Origin: JBGSQR01 sp964509295
Lineage (GTDB): Bacteria; Desulfobacterota; Desulfuromonadia; Geobacterales; Pseudopelobacteraceae
DNA length: 64,000 bases
Assembly: GCA_964509295.1 (NCBI GenBank)
Contig: CAZDWS010000004.1
Span: forward strand, 248,001 to 312,000
Direction: 5' to 3'
Shown here: piece after piece, positions 44,660 to 53,451 of the stretch
Numbering within the stretch: position 1 is the first letter of the stretch
Layout: each line of letters begins with the position of its first letter
The notes under the pieces: generated by a model
Seen by the model: the letters and a program-made list of their open reading frames with translations, nothing else
What the model was told of the DNA's origin: nothing
The model's database searches: none
Position numbers and translations under genes: made by a program

Positions 44660-45247
44660 TCAACAGTCAACACCCGGTCTTGCAATGACGCCTTTGTTGT
44701 AGTAATGCTTTACTTCAACCATCTCCGTAACCAGATCGGCCCTCTCAATAAGCTCACTTGAAGCATACCTGCCTGTCAGCACAAGTTCCACATTATCCGG
44801 CTTACTGTCAATCAACTCCAACAGCTCCTCCCAGCTAACCAGCCCAAAATGCTGCGCCACTACAATCTCATCCAGTACTACCAGATCATACAATCCACAT
44901 GTAATGGCCTGCTGGGCAGCGATTACCCCCTGATGAACCAACTCAATATAATCAGCAGGCGGATTACCTGGTGCGAACAGAACAACATCATCGCCAAGTT
45001 CAGCCAGTTGAGCCTGTGTAAGTTCTCCGTTCCGAGCAATAAAATAAGGCTTGCCGAACGTGTGCAGTGACAGGTCATGAGAAAGTCCTGGAAGAATGGA
45101 ATGCTCACTATATGCTTTTGATTTCATAAACTGCAAAAAACAGACTTTCAACCCTGCCCCCAGAGCACGGATAGCAAGCCCGATAGCCGCAGTTGTCTTT
45201 CCTTTTCCGTTGCCCGTATAAACCTGAACATATCCTTTTTCAGGCAT
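44660..45247 (-). CDS. cobO: cob(I)yrinic acid a,c-diamide adenosyltransferase
   Basis: A 195-residue CobO/BtuR-type corrinoid adenosyltransferase that adds the 5'-deoxyadenosyl group to cob(I)alamin precursors. The P-loop is in VYTGNGKGKTTAAIGLAIRA (about residues 8-27); LVVLDEIVVAQHFGLVSWEE and LTGRYASSELIERADLVTEM are family blocks. I chose the ATG at 45247, preceded by GGGAGGAG; the longer frame adds nothing recognisable. It complements cbiX, cbiC and cbiD at 6-8 kb. It is divergent from the OFA-type transporter, and no cobalamin riboswitch is evident between them. Confidence 0.95.
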   Translation of the reverse strand: MPEKGYVQVYTGNGKGKTTAAIGLAIRALGAGLKVCFLQFMKSKAYSEHSILPGLSHDLSLHTFGKPYFIARNGELTQAQLAELGDDVVLFAPGNPPADYIELVHQGVIAAQQAITCGLYDLVVLDEIVVAQHFGLVSWEELLELIDSKPDNVELVLTGRYASSELIERADLVTEMVEVKHYYNKGVIARPGVDC

Positions 45248-45506
45248 AATTCTCCTCCCGCATTGTAATGTACTGACCAATTATGCTTTAAAGAGATTCA
45301 CAACACAACAGTCCTTGCAAAAGCCCAAAACATGAGATATCTGAATTAGAATATTTATTTGGCATATTATAGTGAGAGCAAACGACACTTGAAAAACGTT
45401 TTTACAGGAAAGAAGGATATTACGCTCAAAAAGGTGGTGGAATCTGGACAACCAGGCAAGCAAACAGGCAACCACTTCAGAGCCACAGGCCACAACCAAC
45501 CGCTGG

Positions 45507-46790
45507 TTGATTGCCATCATGGGTACATTGCTTCAGATTACCCTGGGCAGCATTTATGCGTGGAGCTACTTCCAGAAACCATTGATGACTCATACCGGCT
45601 GGAGTAACCAACAGGTGGCCTGGATTTTGTCCCTCGCTATCTGCTTTCTCGGTCTTGCGGCAGCTGCTGGTGGCATCCTTCTACCCAGGTTCGGGCCTCG
45701 CAAACTGGCGATTACAGGTATTTTGCTGTATTCTGCCGGATGGGTTATCGGTGGATTTGCACTGGAAATAAAAAACCTGGCGCTGCTATATGCCGGACTG
45801 GGAGTTATCGGCGGCATCGGCCTTGGCCTTGGGTATGTCACACCTGTGGCCACCGCTGCCAAATGGTTCCCAGACAAGAAGGGATTTATTACCGGCATGG
45901 TGGTTATGGGGTTCGGATTCGGAGCTTTATTCATGAGCAAACTGATCGGCCCCTTTCTGATCGGCATCTGCACAACAATAGGCCCAGAAGGTTCCGGCAC
46001 GACCGCCTGGCCAAAGGTATTCTACCTGATCGCAGTTGCCCTCGGCATACCAGGTATCATCTCGTCTGTCTACATGCGGAATCCACCTGACGGCTTCATT
46101 CCGGCCGGGTGGGTTTCACCAGCCTCTGACAACATGAACTCAGACACACCCAGCCCAACTCCGCTGGAATGCATACTTTCAAAGCGCTTTACACTGATGT
46201 TTGCAATTTTTTTCTGTAATATTACGGCTGGAATCATGTTTATCGGCTTCCAGTCCCCACTGCTTCAGGATATGCTGCGCGCTGAAAATCCAGCCTCCTC
46301 GCCTGCTGTTCTGGCAGCTGCCGGGGCAACCCTGATCGGTATCAGCTCCCTGTTTAATGGCATTGGCCGAATATTCTGGGGTGGCTTATCAGACAGAATC
46401 GGCAGGATCCAGACCTTTCGCCTGATCCTCTCCAGCCAGATTTTTATATTTGCAGCACTGCTTTTCATAAAGAGTCCCACACTGTTCGGAATTATGGTCT
46501 GCTACATCCTGCTCTGTTACGGCGGCGGCTTCGGCACCATGCCATCTTTTGTACTGACCGTATTCGGTAGCAGGGTCATGGCTGTTGTATACGGTTGCAT
46601 GCTGATCGCCTGGAGCATGGCCGGCCTGATCGGGCCTCAGGTAGTAGCGTTTTTCAAAGACAACTATAGCAACCAACAGGCTGCATCATGGACTTTCATT
46701 TCCGGAGCGGCAGTCCTTACCTTTGGCCTGTTACTGTCATTTGCACTAAACAATGACTCATTCAATAATAACACCAATAATAATAATTAA
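45507..46790 (+). CDS. OFA family MFS transporter
   Basis: At least 427 residues and 12 membrane segments. It has MFS signatures (GPRKLAITGILLYSAGW; FWGGLSDRIGRIQTF) and the oxalate/formate-antiporter branch opening WLIAIMGTLLQITLGSIYAWSYF. The substrate is unknown; the branch carries small carboxylates. The coordinates use the first ATG/GTG/TTG start (TTG 45507), but it has no Shine-Dalgarno. The frame stays open upstream, and a CTG at 45444 preceded by AAGGTGG would give the hydrophilic N-terminus DNQASKQATTSEPQATTNRW, as homologs have. I think translation starts there. Confidence 0.88.
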   Translation: MIAIMGTLLQITLGSIYAWSYFQKPLMTHTGWSNQQVAWILSLAICFLGLAAAAGGILLPRFGPRKLAITGILLYSAGWVIGGFALEIKNLALLYAGLGVIGGIGLGLGYVTPVATAAKWFPDKKGFITGMVVMGFGFGALFMSKLIGPFLIGICTTIGPEGSGTTAWPKVFYLIAVALGIPGIISSVYMRNPPDGFIPAGWVSPASDNMNSDTPSPTPLECILSKRFTLMFAIFFCNITAGIMFIGFQSPLLQDMLRAENPASSPAVLAAAGATLIGISSLFNGIGRIFWGGLSDRIGRIQTFRLILSSQIFIFAALLFIKSPTLFGIMVCYILLCYGGGFGTMPSFVLTVFGSRVMAVVYGCMLIAWSMAGLIGPQVVAFFKDNYSNQQAASWTFISGAAVLTFGLLLSFALNNDSFNNNTNNNN

Positions 46791-46880
46791 ATTCTCCCCG
46801 CTCTCCGGTTTATTTCATTTTCTTTGGTATACTACTTTGAAAAAGCATCCAGTCAGCATATGTTTATCAGGAGCACATGA

Positions 46881-47360
46881 ATGACGCAGGAAAATATCAA
46901 CAGTTACGAACCATCTGACAGACTGATCACAACAGCTCCGGCTAGCCAGCTTTACGGTTCTGAAACCATCCTGCTGGCCGAAGATGACAATAACATCTTA
47001 AAACTGGTTGAAACAATTCTGACCACCTTTGGCTATGATGTTATTACTGCCGTTGACGGGCAAGACTGCATCAACAAATTTATTGAGCACAAAGCCAAAA
47101 TTCACTTGATCCTGATGGACATGATGATGCCTAAAAAAAATGGTCAACAGGCGTATGAAGAAATAAAGCAGCTAAAACCTGAAGTAAAAGTACTTTTCTC
47201 CAGCGGTTATTCCGATATATCCTTGCGAGACAAACTGGCAACAGATGATGCAACAGACCTGATTTTAAAGCCGGCCCCGCCAGAAGAGCTGTTAAAAAAG
47301 ATCAGAAGCATGCTGGACAACCAAAAAACAGGAGAAAACATTAGAATTATACAAAAATAG
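46881..47360 (+). CDS. single-domain response regulator
   Basis: A 159-residue protein with a short unstructured start (about 1-27) and one receiver domain (about 28-150). The acidic pocket is AEDDNN, the phosphorylation site lies in LILMDMMMPKKNG, the switch Ser in FSSGYSD and the conserved Lys in ILKPAPPEELLKKI. There is no output domain. Such receivers resemble those ending hybrid kinases and may be a phosphate sink or relay. No partner kinase is adjacent. A terminator (47417-47446) follows. Confidence 0.88.
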   Translation: MTQENINSYEPSDRLITTAPASQLYGSETILLAEDDNNILKLVETILTTFGYDVITAVDGQDCINKFIEHKAKIHLILMDMMMPKKNGQQAYEEIKQLKPEVKVLFSSGYSDISLRDKLATDDATDLILKPAPPEELLKKIRSMLDNQKTGENIRIIQK

Positions 47361-47416
47361 CTTATTAGCCATTGATCTATCAGGTTTTTATATGTTATAA
47401 AAATAAGGATTATCTG

Positions 47417-47446
47417 CCACGGAGATCAAATCTCGGTGGTTTTTTA
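47417..47446 (+). terminator. intrinsic terminator
   Basis: CCACGGAGAT and ATCTCGGTGG pair with one mismatch, followed by TTTTTTATTT, 57 nt after the receiver gene. It separates it from the lipoprotein gene. Confidence 0.65.
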
Positions 47447-47500
47447 TTTATACAGATAGCTAGCGCCCGCCTGCGTTGCATCCGACCAAAGGAGTTCCCC

Positions 47501-48616
47501 CTGAAAGCCCATAGATTTTCAATTTTGCCTCGATCTGTAATTGCAACACCGTTTATTTTTGCACTGTCCTTTGCCCTGTCCGGCTGCTGGGAACAAAATG
47601 CCGGCAATCTGTCAGATTCCAAAAATAAAGAAAATTCTGCCCCGACAGCAGCAGCTTTAACTGCAACCACCTCTGACAAGGCTGCTCCAAAAGCTTTTGC
47701 CAATAACAGCAGTTCTATCCGTGCAGCCCGTCCTGAGATTTCTGCCCCCAAGATAAAATACAATGCGGGTGAAGATCCGGAGTTTGCCAAGAGAAAAGGC
47801 TGGCCGGTTAAAATGCCTGCACCTCTGACAGGATCCATACTTCCACAGAAGCGCATTGTCACCTATTACGGCAATCCGCTTTCAAAGAAGATGGGAGCGC
47901 TGGGTGAGTTTCCAAAAGATGAAATGTTAGCGAAACTGAACAAGGAAGTGGCAAAATGGAATGCGGCCGATCCGTCCACACCGGTTCAGCCGGCACTGCA
48001 CCTGATTGCCGTAGTAGCCCAGGGAGATCCGGGCAAGGCAGGAAAATACCGGATGGTTATTCCTGACAAAATAGTTAACCAGGTTTACGAGTGGGCAAAA
48101 GAGAACAAGTCCATACTGTTTATCGACATCCAGACCGGCCATGAAGACATCCGCACACTGCTGCCCCGTTTTGAATGGCTGCTGAAAAACCCGGATGTAC
48201 ATCTGGGGATTGATCCGGAATTCAACCTGATTAAAAACAAGGTCAAACCGGGCAAGAAAATCGGGACATATGATGCGGATGACATCAACTATGCCTCAGG
48301 TTATTTGAAGGACCTGGTCAAGAAATACAACCTGCCGCCAAAGGTGTTTGTTATCCACAGGTTTACGCGCAACGGCGTCACCAACGCCGACAAGATCACC
48401 CTGCGCCCGGAAGTGCAGATCGTCATGCACATGGACGGCTGGGGTGCCCCCTGGCTGAAGCGCGACTCCTACAAGGACTACATTGTCGCCGAACCGGTCC
48501 AGTTCACCGGCTTCAAACTTTTCTATCACAACGATACGAAAAAGGGTGATCCGCTGATGACACCGCAGGATGTGCTGAAGCTGAATCCGAAGCCACTCTA
48601 CATCCAGTACCAGTAG
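47501..48616 (+). CDS. lipoprotein of unknown function (CTG start)
   Basis: A 371-residue predicted lipoprotein. From a CTG at 47501, with AAAGGAG 6 nt upstream, it reads KAHRFSILPRSVIATPFIFA, then LSFALSGC: a standard basic n-region, hydrophobic core and lipobox (LSGC). No ATG or GTG is available near here; an in-frame TTG at 47525 is the alternative but has no Shine-Dalgarno. After a Ser/Ala/Thr-rich linker (about 32-95) comes a conserved-looking domain (about 110-370) with YYGNPLSKKMGALGEF, HLGIDPEFNL, KVFVIHRFTRNGV and MHMDGWGAPWLK. This could be a TIM-barrel or glycosidase-like fold, but I cannot name the family. Confidence 0.75.
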   Translation: MKAHRFSILPRSVIATPFIFALSFALSGCWEQNAGNLSDSKNKENSAPTAAALTATTSDKAAPKAFANNSSSIRAARPEISAPKIKYNAGEDPEFAKRKGWPVKMPAPLTGSILPQKRIVTYYGNPLSKKMGALGEFPKDEMLAKLNKEVAKWNAADPSTPVQPALHLIAVVAQGDPGKAGKYRMVIPDKIVNQVYEWAKENKSILFIDIQTGHEDIRTLLPRFEWLLKNPDVHLGIDPEFNLIKNKVKPGKKIGTYDADDINYASGYLKDLVKKYNLPPKVFVIHRFTRNGVTNADKITLRPEVQIVMHMDGWGAPWLKRDSYKDYIVAEPVQFTGFKLFYHNDTKKGDPLMTPQDVLKLNPKPLYIQYQ

Positions 48617-48620
48617 TGAT

Positions 48621-48657
48621 AAAAAAAGTGCCCTGCAACAGTTGCAGGGCACTTTTT
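48621..48657. terminator. bidirectional terminator
   Basis: AAAAAAGTGCCCTGCAAC and its complement GTTGCAGGGCACTTTTTT form a long perfect stem between the convergent lipoprotein and deaminase genes. Confidence 0.85.
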
Positions 48658-48669
48658 TATGCCTGAATA

Positions 48670-49107
48670 TCAAACCCCGATATCCTCATTCCACAGCTCC
48701 GGCTTTTCGGCAATAAAACCGGTCATCAGCCGGATGCAGCTTTGATCCTGCAGGACCTCAACAATCACGCCCCGCGACTTAAGCCACTGTTCTTCGCCCA
48801 TGAAAGTACGGTTTTCACCGATAATTACCTTTGGTATACCATACAGAACAATCGCCCCGCTGCACATGGGACATGGTGACAGAGTCGTATAGAGTACGGA
48901 TTCCCGATAGACCTGGGCAGGCTGACGACCGGCGTTTTCCAGAGCATCCATTTCGCCGTGAAGAATAGCACTACCCTGCTGTACACGCCTGTTGTGTCCC
49001 CGCCCGATGATCCTGCCATTATGGACAATCACCGAACCGATAGGTATGCCGCCTTCGGCCAGTCCCTTCTTTGCCTCTTCTATGGCCGCCTGCATGTAGA
49101 TATCCAT
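48670..49107 (-). CDS. cytosine deaminase, FCY1 type
   Basis: A 145-residue zinc-dependent cytidine-deaminase-fold protein. Zinc ligands are His50 with catalytic Glu52 in ILHGEMDALENAGR, and Cys79/Cys82 in YTTLSPCPMCSGAIVLYG. The ALENAGR, YGIPKVIIGEN and C-terminal PELWNEDIG segments match the yeast cytosine deaminase FCY1 rather than TadA, so conversion of cytosine to uracil in pyrimidine salvage is the best call. Guanine deaminase or TadA-like activity is less likely. It starts a single-gene unit on the minus strand. Confidence 0.85.
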   Translation of the reverse strand: MDIYMQAAIEEAKKGLAEGGIPIGSVIVHNGRIIGRGHNRRVQQGSAILHGEMDALENAGRQPAQVYRESVLYTTLSPCPMCSGAIVLYGIPKVIIGENRTFMGEEQWLKSRGVIVEVLQDQSCIRLMTGFIAEKPELWNEDIGV

Positions 49108-49139
49108 AAGATTTCCTTTCCTGAATCTAGTGAGTCAAA

Positions 49140-49293
49140 TCAGTTTGCAAAATACTCTGCCGTTGTTTTGACAGATTTGATACCAACCGAAATTTTGGAA
49201 CCGTCCACTTTTCTGCCATGAACAACAAACTCACTCAAACCCGTATGGTTAACGCTACCCCAGTCGTAGGTGCAACCCAGCCGGGTCCAGGGG
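49140..49293 (-). pseudogene. out-of-frame 3' remainder of the phosphatase gene
   Basis: Directly after the stop of the histidine-phosphatase-like gene, the frame offset by one base encodes 51 further residues that look like real protein (DPWTRLGCTYDWG... TGLSEFVV, ending at TGA 49140). The junction is TTT-TGA-C. Skipping one T continues the protein as ...APQF-DPWTRLG. I read this as the original C-terminus, cut off by a one-base change in a T4 run, or reached by +1 frameshifting. Confidence 0.55.
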
Positions 49294-50742
49294 TCAAAAC
49301 TGAGGCGCCAACGCAGGCAGAGCAGAAGAATCAAGACCTTCACACAGTTCGTTATCAACAGTCAGATTACCCTGGGCATCCAGTTTTACGGTCCAGATGG
49401 TGTCGTAATCAGGGCTTGGCCAGTTAGTTGGCAGGAGCGGCAAGCTATTGCCCCCATAACTGGTAAGGAGCGCATTAATCATCGGTTTGATACGTGAGGA
49501 CTCCCACGCCACCAGCACGGTCTGACTTGAGAACTTGCCGCCGGTAAAGAAAAAGTCACTGGAGAGCTGCGATACGTCAGGATCCAATATGGAAAAACTC
49601 GAGACCAGCTGATAAGGCAAATCATTGGCGATAACATAGGGCAGTATCGTTAATGACGGCCTGACGTACGAAAAATTGTTTTCACCCACAGGAAACCACT
49701 GTGCGGGATCAATGGAATAAACCATGTTCGGGCTTATCTTGCCGTTAAGAGCATTGGAGAGCGCCAGTGAACGCCACTGCCCCGCCCCCACAAAATTTCC
49801 GTTTTCAAAATGGTACCCCGTATCCGGATGGGCGTCTGCGTGCCGAATAATGTATACTTTCTGGTTCTTGTTGATGTACGCCGGGACGGTGACACCATCA
49901 ACCCCTCCGATACGTAAAGTGCTGAAATATGGCTGCTGCGAATTTGTACATACAGCGCTCTGCACCGGCGCCGGCAGGACCGGATAAGTGATCTGCGGAT
50001 TCAGATTACTGTTGTATGTAACCAGGCTGACGCTGCCGGAAGTCGGTATTGAGATGGCATAGACATGGTTTGGCCCCATATAGGTTGTGGGGAGATTCAG
50101 ATTGTAACCGTAATGAGTGTTTATTTTCGCCAGCAAGGCGCTGATTGTCTCCCATGGTGCTGAAAAGACATAATAACCGGGGATCTTGTTATCAATTATA
50201 CCGTATGCCAACGAATCGTTATTGTTATTGGTATTGTTGAAGTCCAGCCCGGTACAATTAGGACAGTATTGAGCCGGTACAGACACGCCGCTGGGCACAC
50301 CTCCCTGCCCATAGGACACGTTGATCGGGTAGCTGTTGGCGGTGTAGGTGGACGTGGCACTAACAGGCAGGGTGATCTGGTTGAGCAGGGCAAACTGCTG
50401 AATAAAGCCGATTGCCGTCATGTCAGGATAATTGTTGGCGGTCTGCAGATGGGTCATGGGTGAGAGTGCGTAAATTGCGGTTACATTATTCCCCCCCAGC
50501 AGTTGCTGTTTCAGGTACGAGGCCATGCGAAGCGAACGCTGCAAGCCCTGGCTGGTCAGATTTGCCGTATCCGGATCCACATCCCCGGCCGCCTGGTAAG
50601 CCAGATCCGGGCTTGAGACAAAGATCATGTTGACGTTGTTGGCGCTCAGCGGAGCGGTACTGTTATTGGAACCGGAACAGCTTGCAAGCAGCACCACGCT
50701 CAGTACCAGAAAGAATAACCTTACAAAAAAATTTGTCCTCAT
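49294..50742 (-). CDS. histidine-phosphatase-like lipoprotein
   Basis: A 482-residue exported lipoprotein (signal peptide to about residue 21, lipobox LLASC). The layout recalls the histidine phosphatase (phosphoglycerate-mutase-like) fold: FVSSPDLAYQAAG near the start, GLQRSLRMASYLKQQLLG, IYALSPMTHLQTA, and later YIIRHADAHPDTGYHFENG with an RHA motif like the catalytic RHG. The order of elements is unusual: RHA lies in the second half, so a circularly permuted or duplicated fold is possible. The C-terminus seems shortened by a frameshift. It is the last gene of the cluster. Confidence 0.65.
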   Translation of the reverse strand: MRTNFFVRLFFLVLSVVLLASCSGSNNSTAPLSANNVNMIFVSSPDLAYQAAGDVDPDTANLTSQGLQRSLRMASYLKQQLLGGNNVTAIYALSPMTHLQTANNYPDMTAIGFIQQFALLNQITLPVSATSTYTANSYPINVSYGQGGVPSGVSVPAQYCPNCTGLDFNNTNNNNDSLAYGIIDNKIPGYYVFSAPWETISALLAKINTHYGYNLNLPTTYMGPNHVYAISIPTSGSVSLVTYNSNLNPQITYPVLPAPVQSAVCTNSQQPYFSTLRIGGVDGVTVPAYINKNQKVYIIRHADAHPDTGYHFENGNFVGAGQWRSLALSNALNGKISPNMVYSIDPAQWFPVGENNFSYVRPSLTILPYVIANDLPYQLVSSFSILDPDVSQLSSDFFFTGGKFSSQTVLVAWESSRIKPMINALLTSYGGNSLPLLPTNWPSPDYDTIWTVKLDAQGNLTVDNELCEGLDSSALPALAPQF

Positions 50743-50844
50743 ATTGTCAACCTTTTCCAGGCCAATGAATGGGAATTGCCAAGGCGACCTGACCGGTAAA
50801 CCGGAAACCTAAAAGCGATTATATCTGATATTTAGCTACGGTGG

Positions 50845-50965
50845 GTTTTGCCCCCTCTTAAGTTAAGAGGGGCGGGGGGAGTTATGTTACACAACGATTT
50901 AACCCCTCCCAGCCTCCCTTTAGGCCCCAGAGGGTCCTTAACTAAGGGGAGGAGCCAAAACTGAA
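50845..50965. repeat. imperfect palindromic intergenic repeat
   Basis: The left half contains GTTTTGCCCCCTCTTAAGTT and the right half TTAACTAAGGGGAGGAGCC followed by AAAAC, forming long imperfect inverted arms. Inside are smaller hairpins (CCCCTCTTAA/TTAAGAGGGG). This is a non-coding, MITE-like repeat between the metallophosphoesterase and phosphatase genes. Confidence 0.65.
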
Positions 50966-51004
50966 CCCCATAGATAATCAGCAAACTAAAATGGTCAATC
51001 CAGA

Positions 51005-52804
51005 CTACAAATGCGTCCCTTTGCTGGAAATGATCCCCTGCATGGTTGTGCTCAACACTTTGATCAGCTCGGCATTTACAGCATGGGAAGTCACATCACC
51101 GCCGGTTCTGACCGCCGGAGCAGGAGTAACGTTATCATTGCCGCCGAATATCCGGGCAGCGCCGATGGCATATCCGCGCGATTTGTATGCGGGCGAACCG
51201 GGCACAACCGCCGGATCCACATTGGTTATTATGATTGAAATATTATTGTCCGTATTGCGACGAATGTCGAACGTACGGAACTGTTGCGGAAAGTCCCGCA
51301 GAGATGAGGTTTCAACCTCCCAGAAACTGTTTGCTGAAGTCTGTACAGGTAAAGCAGCCGGATCAAACGGCTGTGGTGTAACCGTGTTCATGTGACGATG
51401 GCCGGAGATCCAGAGCATCAGATTCGGATAGTTATGAAGTTCGGCAAGTAACGACGCATCTGTAACAACTGTAGGCGGAAGGCCGAATAAATTCATGTTC
51501 CCCTGGGTCGGGTCGGTAAGGCTGACATAAGGGTGCAACGGGATATGTGCTGCGATTATCATGAGTTTATTGTTGGTCTGACCCTCCAGCAGTTCTGCTT
51601 TCAACCAGTCGAACCGGACCTGGTCAAGACAGCCGGCGGCATAATTAATATTCGGATTTGTAGGATCAGCAGTACCTTTGCAGGTATCATCCAGCACAAT
51701 CACCTTGATCGGTATATCCGACTTGGGCTGAAAGCTGTACGAGGTAAAGTCATTATCAATATTGCTCTGGCTGAAACCGTGACCGACCGGGTTTGAAGTT
51801 GTTGTAAAAAATTCGCGCATCCAGTTCTGGCTTGAAGAGGTAGCTGACACAAGAGAACGGCGGTCAGGATCGGCAACCACTGTGGGAGCCGTAGTGTAGA
51901 GAGAGTCCGGGCCAGCCTTGATGATATTCCCATAAGTGGTCGAGCCGTCCACCACACCCATATAGAAGCCGGTTCCATGAATACCGGCATAGGTAGGCAA
52001 AGCATTGTTTTCTGAGTTAATGACATTTGTTCCGATATGAGCCGCCAGAGTTTTGTCAAACTCATAGAACGAGCCCATCATGTACTGATCGTGATTGCCG
52101 ATGGTCTGATACCACGGAATCGCCTTATTGAGACCGGCAGCTTTGTAAGGCATCTGATAATCGATGCTGTCGGCACCTGCATGGGCTCCGGAGCTGGGTG
52201 TAATAACCTTGCCGTCAATCACATCAATATACCATCTCAGTTCGTTATACTGGGCGTTGTTGATGGTGTCACCCAGAGAGATGCCGAAATCAAAGGGCGT
52301 TTTTTTATGCAGGGCGTTGATCGTCTGGATAGCGGCATCCAGCACCTGGGTCGTAGAGATAATGACCGGTGAATAGGCCGAAGACTGGTTTGATCCATAG
52401 GATGAACTCCAGCCGACATAATTGGCCTGAGCCGGGGATTCCTTGTCGGTGATATGGATGTCGGTTATGGTAAAGAAGGTCAGCAGACGCGCAGAATTGC
52501 TTGCCGTATTGCCCGGCGCAAAGTCAGTCCGCCTGTCATGGTTCAGACCTGGACCAGTATCCCATTTTGAGTAAAGAAATTGCTCATACAGATAGACTTC
52601 CCTCGGCTCGATAATCGGCCAGCCATTTGGCAGAAAACGGGGCAGGATCTGCTGCTCGGCGGTTGTATAAACATTGGCAGCAATCGGCCACTCTGCTGCC
52701 TGCCGGTTACTGGAATCACTGCCTCCGCATGCAGCCAGCAGCACTTGGAGCATCAATATGAATGCCAGACCTGATAACCTGTAATTGCTGTGGCGTTTGT
52801 TCAT
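51005..52804 (-). CDS. metallophosphoesterase lipoprotein (TIGR03768-like)
   Basis: A 599-residue exported calcineurin-type phosphoesterase. The signal peptide ends in a lipobox (LLAACGG, Cys about 26). Metal-binding motifs in order are FTITDIHITDKESP (D-x-H), SLGDTINN, IGNHDQYM, AAHIPLHP and SGHRHMN. The length and the TDIHxTDKE opening match the large TIGR03768 (RPA4764-type) family, whose substrate is unknown. I chose the ATG at 52804, preceded by AGGAGG. It is a diverged paralog of the gene at 53452-55557, with the membrane-protein gene between them. Confidence 0.85.
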   Translation of the reverse strand: MNKRHSNYRLSGLAFILMLQVLLAACGGSDSSNRQAAEWPIAANVYTTAEQQILPRFLPNGWPIIEPREVYLYEQFLYSKWDTGPGLNHDRRTDFAPGNTASNSARLLTFFTITDIHITDKESPAQANYVGWSSSYGSNQSSAYSPVIISTTQVLDAAIQTINALHKKTPFDFGISLGDTINNAQYNELRWYIDVIDGKVITPSSGAHAGADSIDYQMPYKAAGLNKAIPWYQTIGNHDQYMMGSFYEFDKTLAAHIGTNVINSENNALPTYAGIHGTGFYMGVVDGSTTYGNIIKAGPDSLYTTAPTVVADPDRRSLVSATSSSQNWMREFFTTTSNPVGHGFSQSNIDNDFTSYSFQPKSDIPIKVIVLDDTCKGTADPTNPNINYAAGCLDQVRFDWLKAELLEGQTNNKLMIIAAHIPLHPYVSLTDPTQGNMNLFGLPPTVVTDASLLAELHNYPNLMLWISGHRHMNTVTPQPFDPAALPVQTSANSFWEVETSSLRDFPQQFRTFDIRRNTDNNISIIITNVDPAVVPGSPAYKSRGYAIGAARIFGGNDNVTPAPAVRTGGDVTSHAVNAELIKVLSTTMQGIISSKGTHL

Positions 52805-52856
52805 ACCTGCCTCCTGTAATATCCATAACATATTATAACTGCTTTCAGAATTAACT

Positions 52857-53363
52857 CTAGACCGAGTTGTTTTGACCGCCGAAAAACATCCCCATGACCC
52901 TCTCCCGCCCAATGGCGCGGATCAGTTCACACATGGCACAGTAAACAAAGAAAAGGACTATCAACCAGATCTGAATCAGCCAGAAATGTGCCCAGACGGT
53001 TTCAGCCATGAATTGCCGATTTGCCTCCCCGAAACTATCCTGTTTTACAAGCTTTGGAACGATGCGCTCCAGATATTGAAGAAGAACTGCTGCCATAAAA
53101 TATATCAGGCATTTCCAGGTGGTGTTATAGAACAGCTGCCGGTCCTGGAATCTGTTGACAAAGGGGAGCTTGTCAACCATCAGCACCACTTTACCGATCA
53201 TAAATGCGCCGACAAACGCTGCCCCGAAACCGGTCCAGGAGATACCATATTCGCTCAGGATCAACTTTTTGGTTATCAGGATCAGGCTGAAGGCGATGAA
53301 GAAAAAAACCGCCGGCGGGAGCAGTTCCAGATATTCGTGTTTGATGATCTTCAATAGTTTCAT
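52857..53363 (-). CDS. hypothetical membrane protein
   Basis: A 168-residue protein with four predicted membrane segments (about 15-31 LPPAVFFFIAFSLILIT, 45-63, 85-100, 128-147 IQIWLIVLFFVYCAMCELI) and charged loops (VDKLPFVNRFQDRQL). I do not recognise the family. GGAGAGG precedes the ATG. Its leader carries two interleaved perfect inverted repeats (53380-53432) that could form a terminator or pseudoknot, so its expression is probably controlled separately from the phosphoesterase gene upstream. Confidence 0.75.
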   Translation of the reverse strand: MKLLKIIKHEYLELLPPAVFFFIAFSLILITKKLILSEYGISWTGFGAAFVGAFMIGKVVLMVDKLPFVNRFQDRQLFYNTTWKCLIYFMAAVLLQYLERIVPKLVKQDSFGEANRQFMAETVWAHFWLIQIWLIVLFFVYCAMCELIRAIGRERVMGMFFGGQNNSV

Positions 53364-53379
53364 GGCAACCTCTCCATTG

Positions 53380-53432
53380 CAGATTCATACAAAAGGCTCA
53401 ACCACAGTATGAATCTGAAGGTTGAGCCTTTT
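53380..53432 (-). promoter_or_regulatory. interleaved hairpins: attenuator or pseudoknot leader
   Basis: In transcript order: AAAAGGCTCAACC, then CAGATTCATAC, then GGTTGAGCCTTTT, then GTATGAATCTG. The first and third pair over 13 bp and end in TTTT like an intrinsic terminator. The second, in that hairpin's loop, pairs over 11 bp with the fourth, which lies just before the Shine-Dalgarno of the membrane-protein gene. Both pairings are perfect and topologically interleaved. Confidence 0.6.
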
Positions 53433-53451
53433 GCCCCGATGCCAGGCGGGC

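Noticed and set aside
47400..47500. GEMM (c-di-GMP) riboswitch in the lipoprotein leader
   Set aside because: The hairpin is a simple terminator with a T-run; the conserved GCAAA and GGTAG receptor segments are absent.
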